From NCBI GenBank assembly GCA_015183035.1, contig JACZZP010000003.1, positions 372,001-436,000 of the forward strand: a stretch of 64,000 nucleotides of DNA, read 5' to 3'. Source of the stretch: Meloidogyne chitwoodi (lineage: Eukaryota > Nematoda > Chromadorea > Rhabditida > Meloidogynidae). Position numbers and translations under genes: made by a program. How positions within the stretch are numbered: the first letter of the stretch is position 1; each line of letters begins with the position of its first letter. Positions 30,901 to 41,511 of this stretch are shown piece by piece. Below the pieces are notes generated by a model. The model was not told the DNA's origin. It did not search any database and worked only from the letters and a program-made list of their open reading frames with translations.

Positions 30901-31334
30901 ACCCCTAAATTAACTCCAAAAATATAAATTTATTAAAAAAAATACCAATTATATTTGCTATCCTTTAAATTGTACATCAACGCTGCGGGCATATGAATCT
31001 TCCAATTCCACCAATGATCTCTAGGTCCAGCCTCGATCAAAAGGACTTGATTTTGGGGATTTTCGGTTAGACGATTTGCCTAAACTTTATTTTTAAAAAC
31101 AAATTATTAAAATTAAAAAAAAATAACCAAAACACATCCAGCAGATCCAGCACCTACAATTATATGAGTTGGTTTAAATTCATCAGGTAAAGGACGGGAA
31201 AATTTTCCATAAGCAAAGCTATCACGCCATGCATATCCCTTAATATTTATAAATTTATAAAAATAAGAAAGAAGAGAAACTTTTGAACGCCTTTGTATAA
31301 GTTGAAAAATCCGCTGTTTATTGAGAATTGTCAT
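27966..31334 (-). CDS. CHDH: Choline dehydrogenase, mitochondrial (GMC oxidoreductase)
   Basis: FAD enzyme oxidising choline to betaine aldehyde at the inner mitochondrial membrane. Exons, low to high: 27966-28109, 28270-28404, 28456-28683, 28730-28816, 29137-29289, 29514-29594, 29641-29666, 29964-30085, 30134-30228, 30280-30550, 30664-30831, 30946-31079, 31128-31334; 616 residues. An Arg/Lys-rich leader fits a targeting peptide. FAD-binding [17 protein letters not shown] (GAGSAG at 61-66), [18 protein letters not shown] (GMC signature 1), [17 protein letters not shown] (signature 2), and the active-site pair His in [13 protein letters not shown] and Asn in [17 protein letters not shown]. The first ATG in frame is at 31334; the frame upstream has only TTG codons. 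Exon 7 is just 26 nt. It is 190 bases downstream of NDUFS5. Confidence 0.96.
28140..28255. repeat. Tandem 24-base repeat, CHDH intron
   Basis: Four to five copies of AATTGAAGCAAAAAATTCTA with short A-runs, period about 24. Confidence 0.8.
29331..29501. mobile_element. 171-bp MITE, GGTACTTACGTATTATCCC ends, CHDH intron
   Basis: Inverted ends GGTACTTACGTATTATCCCT then AAGCACTTTTGCGGAC, with an AT-rich centre. Same family as 55063-55244. No target duplication visible at this copy; the right end abuts an exon donor. Confidence 0.75.
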
Positions 31335-31523
31335 CAACAAGAGAACCTTGTTCAACAACAAAAAAAGATTTTAGTTAAAAAATTATAAAAAAATATTTCT
31401 GTAAAATAAAACATTTAAAATTTCAAAAAATTAAAACAAAGCATTTATCAAACACAAAATGAACAGCAGTTTTTTCGCTAAAAATTTTACAAACGATTCC
31501 TAGTATAACACACAATAATCAAA

Positions 31524-32207
31524 TTAAAGAACTCTTTGTCGTTTTTTGTTCGGATCCGGTCCACTAGCCATTCCAGCAAAGTTGGGCTTAACAGCACGAA
31601 CATACTCAAGTGCTGGTTCCCACATACATGGACGATCACCTCGGAGCCATTTTTTGAAACGGATGTCTTTCATAGCTCGATAACGTTTGACCTAAAAATG
31701 AGGAAAAAGGAAAAATTAGCTTTCACCTACAACTAAAATCCTTTTATAATTTTCCTTAATTTAAGTCAAAAATCAGGTAAAAGTAAAGAAGTAAATGTCC
31801 ATAGTCAATAAATTTTATTAACCTTCTTTTCCTGAGTAACACATTCTGAGAAATCACGATGTTCCATATCGCAATACAGACGCGACAATTTGGCACCAAA
31901 TGCCTCCATGCATTTATAATACTGTGCTTCGAAGAAACCGCAATTTTGGCCAGGCCCTTATAACACAAAAACAAAAGTAAAAATAAAAAATAATAAAAAA
32001 TAAAAAATACTTTGGTAACTATCCATCAAAAAACCTTTCCAAGCAGGAATAAAATATTGATAATTTTCCGTTCTTTCAAATTTATCCGAACCAGGTACAG
32101 TGAAATCTTTTCCTTCTCTATCTTGGTCACGATATCCATCAATTCTAAACTTTTATTTTTAATAATTATTTTAAAAAAATTTACGTAAGGAAAGGAGGAG
32201 GAGACAT
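31524..32207 (-). CDS. NADH:ubiquinone oxidoreductase subunit, NDUFS5-like twin CX9C
   Basis: Accessory subunit of respiratory complex I, intermembrane-space side. Exons, low to high: 31524-31691, 31823-31956, 32011-32144, 32185-32207; 152 residues. The twin CX9C motif is Cys58-X9-Cys68 and Cys81-X9-Cys91 (CGFFEAQYYKC and CDMEHRDFSEC), with the spacing and the DFxEC ending of NDUFS5. N- and C-terminal extensions make it longer than the 106-residue human protein. NDUFB7 and NDUFB10 also have paired cysteines, but their context fits less well. Probably co-transcribed with CHDH. Confidence 0.8.
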
Positions 32208-33896
32208 TCTTTATTATCTTTACAGAGCTATAGAGTTTTAAATCTAAAATAAAAAAAAATTACATTAACAAATAAACAAACATTAAAACTAAAAATTTTA
32301 GAGAATTTAAATAATTAAAAAAGAAATTTCTAAAAAAACTTGACTTGAAATCATTTGGTATTTTAAAGTTGGTCTTTCGAAGTTTAACATTTTGTGTGAC
32401 TTATACTATTTCTCCACTAGAGAGCGAGAGTATTTAATTAAATCTCTTATACTATTTCTCCACTAGAGAGCGAGAGTATTTAATTAAATCTCTCATTTAC
32501 AGGTTTTATTTAATTTTTTAATTCGTTTAAAGTTTAATTTGTTTTTTCTAATTATTATTTTATTAAATTTTAATGAAAAATTTTTTTTTAATTTATTTTG
32601 TTTATTGAGTAAATTATTTTTATATATAATTAACATAAAAAAATAAAAGATAGTTGAATTTTACTCAGAAAATCACTACATACTTTCTAAGGCTTAAATT
32701 AAAAGTATAAAAGGCCGTTAACTTTTTTTAGAATATATATTTATACTATTTGAAACAAATTCTTCTGATTTTTCCAAAACTAAAATTCTGATTTTATCGT
32801 AAACTTTATTTTCCGGAAATTAAAATTCTGATTTTTCTGTTAACTAAAATTCTGATTTTCGCAAACTTTAATTTAAATTTTTCCGGAAACAAATATTTTG
32901 TATTTTAAAAAATCAGAATTTATGTTTCCGGAAAAACCTGTCTTTTCTAGAATATGTTTATTTAAAAACACAGTTGTTCTGAAAATGTATTTTTTCATGT
33001 TAATCTATCTGAGTAAAACACAAAAAAGTTTCTTTAAAAAACTAAATAAAAATGAAGAGAAAAAATACAAAATTTTAAATAAAATATGCAAATTAATAAT
33101 CAAATTCCTCTTTTTCCATTTTGAACAAACCGGTGTTGTATTTTTTTGTGATTGTTCACATTTATCAGTTGTGAATGGCTTCAACTATTAGGGGGAAATG
33201 ACTAGAGGAAAAGAAAAAAAAATGAAAAATTTTAGAAAAATGAAAAAAATTTGAAATTTCAAAAAATTTTTAAGAAATTTTCAAATAATGTTTTTACTAA
33301 AAATTTGAGTTTTTTGAAATTTCTGTAAAATAAAAAAAAAAAAACTGGCGAGTAAAATTAAAATAATAAAAACCGAGAAAATGCGCAATAAAATTAAAAA
33401 AATAAATGCAAAATAAAAATATATAATAAATTGAATTAATTTATAAAATGCTTCCTGTTATTTTTAGGCACCGTTAAAATTGGTGTGAAAATTTTTTAAA
33501 ATAGGATGTCATCGAATTCTGATTTTTAATAAAAAATTTTGATGTCAGAATTTTAAATTCTGATATTTCTAATAAATATTTAATTCAGAATTCTTGCTTA
33601 GTTAAACAGAATTTTGTCAGAATTAATCAAATTTTTGTCAGAATTAATCAGAATTTTTGTCAGAATTAACCAGAATTTTTGTCAGAATAAATCAGAATTT
33701 TTGTCAGAATTCTATCACATCCTTTTAAAATTAATTAAAAAAATATAAAATAAGGCGAGTGGGAAAATAATTCAATGAGAGTTTTGAGTAAATAAAAATA
33801 AGTAAAAATGCTTCGTTGAACAAATAATAAAAATAGGCCGATTATTAAAAAAAAATATATAAAAGCAAGGCTAATAAATTGAAAATAATATTCAAT
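32208..33896. other. Intergenic, POU gene 3' side to NDUFS5 5' side
   Basis: 1.7 kb without a gene. 32401-32492 is an exact 46-base tandem duplication (unit contains CTCCACTAGAGAGCGAGAG). 32760-32930 has repeated AAAATTCTGATTTT with TTCCGGAA. 33600-33710 has about six GTCAGAATTAATCAGAATTT units. The rest is AT-rich. Confidence 0.6.
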
Positions 33897-36800
33897 TTAA
33901 TTTTTGCGTAATTTTTGGCGTCTATTACAAAACCAGACACGTACAACCTTTAAAATATTTATTTTTATTAATTAAAAAAAAATATTTACGTCATGATCCA
34001 AGTCTAGTAAAGAAGCAATTTCAATCATACGTGTATTGTCAGGACGCCTATAATTTTTTAAATTATTTACTTAAACCAAAAAACTCTCCCAATTATTCCA
34101 ATAAAAAACTCCAATTTATCCCAATCAAAGAAACTCTCTCGTTTATTCCAATAAAATAAAAGCTCTCAGTTATCCCAACTCCAACCCAAAGAAGTACGGA
34201 ATAAGTCAGAGTGAAAAAACTTACGGATCAATTCTAAAAAAGGTATCCAAAGACAATTTTTGTGTAGTATCCAAATTTGTCCTTTTTCTACGTTTTTTAA
34301 ATGGAGGAAGTAAAATTTTGGAATGGATAGATTCGTTGTTGTTGTTGACAAAATTTGAAAATGTTGCTGACTTTTCATCATTACCAAGTTTTATAATTAT
34401 TTGTTTGTTATTTTGATGATTTTCACCGCCTTCTTTAATAGGAGAAAATGAAGAAATATTGGTAGAACAATCTTGCTAAAATAAAAAAAAAGAAATTTTT
34501 TTATTAAATTAAATTTTAAATAAAAAAATTTTTTTATTTAAAATTTATTTTACTTTTATTTTTTTTTAATAACACAGATTTGAACAATTTGAGGATAAAT
34601 AAAGAAAATAAAAATATAGGGAGAACAAATTAATTATTAAATTAAATAAAATTTTATTATTCAGAATAAAATTCAATTGCATCTGAAAATAAAGAAGCAA
34701 CAATTATATTATTATTGTTGTTATTCTCTTCATTATTATTTTTCCAATTTTGCTTATTCCAATCATCTGAAGAGGTTAGAAAAATTAATATGTGCGATCA
34801 CACAATATATCAGAATTTCGATCAGAATTAATAATAAATAATCAGAATTCTATCAGAATCTAATCAGAAATAGTCAGAATCTAATCATAATTTTTATCAG
34901 AATTAATCAGAAGTTCGATCAGAATTTTCATCAGAATAAATCAGAATTTCGATCAGAATTAATCAGAAGTTCGATCAGAATTAATTAGAATTTTTATCAG
35001 AATTAATCAGAATTTCATCATGAATAATCAGAATTTCATCATGAATAATCAGAATTTCATCAGAATTTCAATCAGAATCATCAGAATTAATCAGAATTTT
35101 GTGTGAGCACGCACCATTAACTGCTTCATAATTTCCATAAACAGGCGAGAACTCCAAATTTGCAATAATTTCATGCCAGCAAGGTCCAGCAGACCATTTT
35201 GTATTATTCCAAAAATCTCCATTCCAAAAAGTTTTTATTCTATTATCAAAACCCAAATCAATTTGTATTGGACGTTCTTGACAATTCCATTGTTGATTAT
35301 TCCAATAATTAAAAAATGGATCATCTAAAGATATTGGATTTATTTCATTAAAACATTCTTCCAAGCTTTCTTCTTCTTTTTTTAATAATTCGCTTAGTAG
35401 TGGATGAGAAATTAATGAAAAGATATTTTCTAATTTTTTTTCGTTTAAATCCTCATTTTTATTTTCTTTTTTATTATTTTTATCTTCCTCGTCCCTTTTA
35501 TTTTTTTCATTTTTGTCTTCATTTGCTTCATTTTTGTCTTCATTTGCTTCACTTTTGTCTTCATTTGCTTCATTTTTCTTCTTTTCATCTTTCACTGCCC
35601 AATCTTTTTCCTTATCAAAAAATCCTCCAAATCCCTTATAATTTTGGCATTCTGTCAAATCTTGATAATCCTTCCGTTTTTTCTTCTTATTTTTGGAAGA
35701 AAAAGGAAAACAACAAATTTGATAAAATAATGTTTTTAAACTAAAATTTCTTCTTTTCTTTTTTATTTTTTTAAATTGTTGATTTGTTACAATTTTTTTA
35801 CAAACAGAACAATTATTATAATTTATTAATTGCTTATTTTCATTAATAATTTTGTTGTTGTTGTCATCATCAATATAAGGTAATTGTTTAATAATTTTTA
35901 GAAAATGTTCAAATGATTGAGGGTGATTTTTAGATGATAATGAAGATATTAGAGGTGATGAAGAAAAAATTGAAGAAACTGAAGAAAGGGGAAGAGAAAA
36001 TTGAGGAAGAGGAAGAGGGGGAAGTTTATAAAGAGAAGAATTTAAAGAATTTAAAGGAGGAAGAGGAAGATAAGGAAGGCAAAAAGAAGAAGAAGAATGT
36101 GTTGATTGGTAATTTAATTTCCAAATTTTGGCCAAATTGATACGCATAGGCAAATAATGCAACAAATTAGTAGGCAACAACAATTGGTTAGAAACCTGTT
36201 ATGAGGGTAAAAGAGAAAATTAGAATCATTGTTGTGGGTTAATTAATTTATTTTTAAAGTTTAGGTTAAGTTTAATTTAAAGTAAAGAAAAATAAAATGT
36301 TTCCCCTCGATTCTAATTTTTAAAATAAATAAAATACAAAAGTGAAAAATAAATGAAAAATACAATTTCAGAAAACTTTCCGGAAGACCGGAAAGAACAA
36401 TTATTACACTTGATAGAAAAATACAATAAAAATTCTGGTTTGTATTTTTCTTTCCGGAAAAGTGTTTATTTAATTTCAGAATTTAAAAATACAAAACATT
36501 CCTATCAGAACAAAAACATCTAGTTAATTTAACTTTACTTTTGAGTGTTCAATTTTTAATAAATAAAATACAAACTTGTTCAGAATTTAAATTGATTCCA
36601 TCAGTGGATGACGTAACAATATTATTATTAGTAGTTAATAAGGAAGAAGAAGGCGTTTTTGAAGAAAGCATTTCTACTCTTTGTATTGCTACACCTTCCA
36701 TTATATCTTGAACTGTAGCCCCAGCTGTAATAAGACGATCAGTTTCGTGTAGCCAGTCTTCCAAAAGTGGCCGCAATTTGCACATATTTTTGTAGGAAAG

Positions 36801-39800
36801 ATTAAGGGCCTCAAAGCGAGAAATTGCTATAAAAGAAAGTTAAAAATCATATAAAAATTTTAAAAATTCACTTGTTTGTGAAAAATCAGTGCCATAACGT
36901 TTGCCAAGTGCAACACCAACATCGCCTTGCGTAAAACCTAATTTTTAAAATTAAATTTAAAAAAATTAATACTTCGTTACCATGCTTAATTCGTTGCTTT
37001 TTAAAACAAATGGAAAATTCCTCCACCTCCTGTAGCTCTTCAATACGTTCAACTCCATCATGATTATTTTGACGAAGAAGGGCTCCCAACGATTTTTCAC
37101 TTTTAACAGTTAATGATGCTCCAGTAATATTTAAAGAAGAAGAAGGGGATGTTTTTTGAATATATGATGAAGTTTTTGAAAGTTTTTTGAGACGTTTATG
37201 TTGGTGCAAAGTTTGTCCATTATTATTATCATTTTTAAATTCTTCTTTATATTTGTTTTCCTCTTTTTCGCCAAATTTATTTATTATTTGTCCGTTTTCT
37301 ATTTTATTCTCTTTCCAACAATTGTTGTTATTAATAATGTTTTGTTGTTGCTCAAACATTTGTTTTATTTCTTGTTGTTGTTGTTCATCAACATTGAATA
37401 AAGGCACAAAACCTTGACTAATTAATGAAGCGAATGCTGAAGCAAGTTGGTTGTTTTTTTGTTCGTTGTTTAATTGAATGTTTGTTTGATTGTTTTGATG
37501 TTCATTTTGTTGAAAAGTTTGTTCGTTTTGTTGAATGTTTGTTTGAATATTCTGAAATTCGTTGTTTTTCTGAAAGTTTGTAAAAAGATTCTGATTTATG
37601 TTTTGATAATCGTTGTTTTGTTGAATGTTCCCAAACAATTGAGAAATTATTTGTGTTGCAATTAATTGTTGTTGTTCAGTAAAAACCGATGTTTGACTAT
37701 TATTAAAACCAAAAGAAATGTTGTTATCGTCATAAGTTTTTAAATTTTGAGTTTGTTCAGAATTTTGTTGAGGTAATAAACATGTTTGTGTTTTTTGTTG
37801 TAAAAATGATGTTTTATCTTCGTTCTGATTTTGTTTTTTATTAATTTTTGAACGTTCTTTATGATTATTCCGTTTTTGTTGAGATTCTGATATTTTTGTT
37901 GTTGATGTTTGCGTTGATATTGGAAAGTTATCGACGGTATATTCAGAAGATAATGCTAAAAATAAATTTTTTTATTAAATATTCTAGCAAGTATTATTGT
38001 ATATAAATTGCAAAAGTACGTGAACACAAAGTAAAAATAAATTTATTGAACCGCGTAAATTTCGTTTCTTTTTTTTGTTTGACTAAATGTGCGATTTTGC
38101 TCGCTCACCCTTTTTCCTATTTTAATCACTTGTATTCCACTACCATTTGTGCATAAAGTTATTTGAGAGTGTGCGCAATAGATAATTTCATATAAGAAAA
38201 TATATAAGAAAAATATAAATAAAAAATACCAAAATTGTTGCGCACAACTAAAAGGAATACAAGGATAGAGAGGCATCAATTAAATGAATAGTTCAAAGGA
38301 ATTTTTGTAAAAAATGTATTTTTAGAGTAATGTATAATTAAATTGTTGCATTTTTTTATAAAAAAAATTTTGCTTAAAAACATCAGCACATGTTTTAAAA
38401 TTTCAAATTAAAACAATTTAAACAAAAAAAAAAAACTAAAAACAAATGTTTAACATTTGCTTAAAACAAAAAACATTGGTTAAAATTTCAAAACAAATGT
38501 TTGTGTTTTTCTGTTTTACCTGTACTGGGAAATGTTTGAGAAGAAAAAGTTGAAATGTTTTGTTGTTGTTGTTGTAATAATTGCCAACATTGAAAGGCTG
38601 CAAACATTTCTACAAGTTGGGAAAAACAATTATCTCCTACAGAGGTATTATTTGTTATTCGTTGAAGGCAGTCAGAGAGAAAATTAGAAGGAAGAATTTG
38701 TTGATTTTGAGTAAAAAATTGTTCAAAAAATGGAATTAATGAATTTTGTTGTTGTAGGGGAAAATGACTACAAAAATAAGAGAAATTTATTTTTAAAATA
38801 TTTTTTTTTTAGATTAATTTTTGAATTTTAAAAACCTTACCAATCCATTTCCTGTCCATTAATTAATTCATTTTCTTTTATTAAGCCTTCCTCTGAAATT
38901 ATTTCTTCCTTCATTGTCGATTCTAAATCGACTTCTTTTTCTACAACTTCATTATCCATAAAAATACCAGAATCATTATTATTATTAAAATTAATAAAAT
39001 ATTGTTGGAGTATTTGCCAAAATTGTTTTTGTTGTTCCTCTTCTACAATAAAATTATTAAAATTATTATTTAATGATGAAATTATATTTTGTGTTAATTC
39101 TTGCTGTAGAAAAGGCTGTTGTTGTTGTTGGTCTTTTTCTTGCGAAACAAGTTGTTGTGCTAATCCATCAAGAATATTATAGGCTTGATCACCAACCTGT
39201 AAGTATTTTTAAAATATTAAAATTCCAAAAATACAAAAAACGAAAATAATACAAAATTGAAAAACTCCACCTCTTTACACATTTGTTCCAACACCATTTT
39301 TCCCAATTCTTCCACACTAATAGAAGCAAAAGGATTTGGTATATTGCCAGCGGAGGAAGCAGTAGCACCTAAAGAAATTAATTGTTGCAATCCACAAGTA
39401 AATAATTCTGATAATTGTTGACAGAATTGTTGTTGTTGTTGAGATGTTTTTATCGAAATGTTTGTTGGAAAACACGTTTTTGTTGTTGTTGATGTTTTTG
39501 TGTCTGAGCAAGTTGTTTCAATTGTTGTTTGTTTTTGTTGAGTTAAAAAATTAAAAAGAGAAGCAAATGAAGATGAGTTTTTATCAACCTAAATAGAAAT
39601 CAGAATTTAGTAAAACAAGTGGAAAAAAATCAGAATTTAATAAAACAAGTGGAAAAGAAATCAGAATTAATTAAAACAAAATCAGAATTAAAACCAGAAT
39701 TTAATTAAAACGAAATCAGAATTAAAATAAAATTAAAACCAGAATTTAATAAAAACAAAAAAAAATTCTCAAGAAATCATCAGTCTTAATTTCAAAATAA

Positions 39801-41511
39801 AAAAGCAATTTAAAGTGTGAGTCATATGTAAAAATAATTTAAATAAATGAAAAGATGAGTAAGAAAAAATATTTTAAAACAATCCATTTTTAAAATTTGC
39901 GTGAGTGATTAAAATTTATAAGAAATTTTTTCTTAAAAGACTGTCAAAAAATAATAAATTTTGAACAAAAAATAACTAAAAATGAATAAAATAAATGAAA
40001 ATAAAATTGAAATCAAACAAATTGCAAAATTTTAATTTTAACAAATATTTTTTGCATTTTTTAATATTTTTAGATGTATAAATGATTAATTCTTCATTCA
40101 AGAGAACGATTTAATAAGTTATATTTTCTTTATACTACAAAATATATATTTCTTTAGTCTGCTGAGTAATATTAATAAAATTTTGAGAAATTAAAGTACA
40201 AAAAAGATCTAGTGAAATAAAATAAATTTTAATTAAAATCATAATTAAGAGAATTATCATTTCAGAATTTAATAAAAACATTTATCAAAAAAGAACAACA
40301 AAATCAGAATTTAATAGAAACATATTAATTAAACAAAACCAATATTTAATTAAAAAACCAGAATTTAATAAAAACAAAATCAGAAATAAAATAAAACAAA
40401 TTTCAGAATTTAATAATTAAATATAGGTAAGTAAAATAGAAAAAGTTACCTGATTTTCTTGATTTTGAGTTGTTCCAGAATTTCCAAATGATGATTTTAA
40501 TTTTCCGTTTTCATTGTATCTTTTTTTCTGTTTAACGTTATGTTGTTTAAGAGTATTTGATTGGTTTTCTAGTGAAGAAGAATCTAAAAAAATTAAAATT
40601 AATATTTTTAATTTTTTAGAGAAGGGTATAACATGCTATTCCTCCCCCAAAAAGTACAATAATTATTATTATTAGTCAAGGAAAATATAAAAAAATAAAA
40701 AATATTTTCAAAATAACATCGCGCAGTAATTTTGACAAGAAATAACAAAAAAATTTTTTAGCAAATAAAATGCATTTTATTCGTCGAAAATATGTACAAC
40801 TAAAGCCAATGTTTGTAAAGCTGTTGCTTCTGTTTTATATTTATTTAATTATTTGATATTTTTTAAATAATTTTATGGTATTTAAAATAAACCTAGGATA
40901 ATATTATACGTGTTTTTATTTATAAAAAAACTGAATTTAAATTTTTAAAAATCAGAATGACGCCGAAAATTTAATACCTGTATTGACTGGCTCAATTTTT
41001 GTAGATGAAGAACATTTTTCAAAATTGTCCTCTTTTTTTAATTTTTCTTCAGAATTTTGATTGTCTATTTTACTAAAATGTTCTTCTTCTATTTTCGTTG
41101 TTGTAAATTGGGGAATATTGAATTGAAACAGAAATTTTTGTAATTGTTCATTTGAAATTATTTTCTGAAATAAATTTAAAAATCAGAATTAAATTTTAAC
41201 AAATTAAACAAAAAAGGGAGTAAGTAATATAAAAATCAGAATATAATTAAAACATCTATATAATTAGGTAAAACATTAATCAGAACTAAATTCAAACATT
41301 TCCAATAAAAATTAATCAGAATTAAATTCAAACATTTTTTTCCAATTTTAAATTTAATTATTGTTTTTACCTGTTGAGCGTTGTTTTCCTCTTCTATATC
41401 CTCCGAACTTTTATCTTTCTCTTCAAAGTTTTCTTCTTTTATAGGCATATTATTAATAAAATTTGAAGTAATCGTTGTACTAGTTGATTGTTCACTAGTT
41501 GAGGCAATCAT
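33897..41511 (-). CDS. POU-domain homeobox transcription factor (CEH-18/POU2-like)
   Basis: Exons, low to high: 33897-33947, 33990-34047, 34225-34475, 36576-36826, 36872-36937, 36981-37955, 38520-38767, 38841-39196, 39271-39588, 40450-40583, 40978-41164, 41371-41511; 1,011 residues. The first 760 residues are Gln/Asn/Ser-rich with runs of Gln and acidic patches. The POU-specific domain (about 766-835) has [40 protein letters not shown] and [14 protein letters not shown] long linker leads to the homeodomain (952-1011), [19 protein letters not shown] ... [28 protein letters not shown] with Cys50 is the POU hallmark. The protein stops at the last homeodomain residue. The homeodomain and RPDN-containing segment recall nematode CEH-18, but class is inferred. 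Intron 9 (34476-36575) encloses another ORF. Confidence 0.9.
34657..36147 (-). CDS. Unrecognised gene nested in the POU gene, or alternative POU exons
   Basis: Two exons: 34657-34766 and 35115-36147, 380 residues from the ATG at 36147. The frame is open further up to a splice acceptor (CATAACAG at about 36195) in the phase that POU exon 9 would supply, so it may instead be an alternative POU isoform lacking the homeodomain. Content: Ser/Leu/Pro-rich N-terminus, CSVCKK, a Lys/Arg-rich stretch, tandem [24 protein letters not shown] repeats, and a Trp-rich C-terminus ([38 protein letters not shown]). The Trp-rich end does not look like low complexity and is the part to search. No family recognised. 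Confidence 0.55.
34820..35095. repeat. TCAGAAT repeat in the nested gene's intron
   Basis: About 20 copies of ATCAGAATT variants (AATCAGAATTTCGATCAGAA). Same phrase as the METTL17 and RPRD-like intron repeats, here at its densest. Confidence 0.8.

Noticed and set aside
31128..31361. CHDH start at 31361
   Set aside because: The codon there is TTG; the first ATG in frame is at 31334.
35400..35744. Plus-strand ORF rich in Phe/Leu/His
   Set aside because: Antisense shadow of the Asn/Glu/Lys-rich exon of the nested minus-strand frame.
37187..37665. Plus-strand ORFs rich in Leu/Val/Phe/Cys
   Set aside because: Antisense shadows of the Gln/Asn codons of the POU gene.
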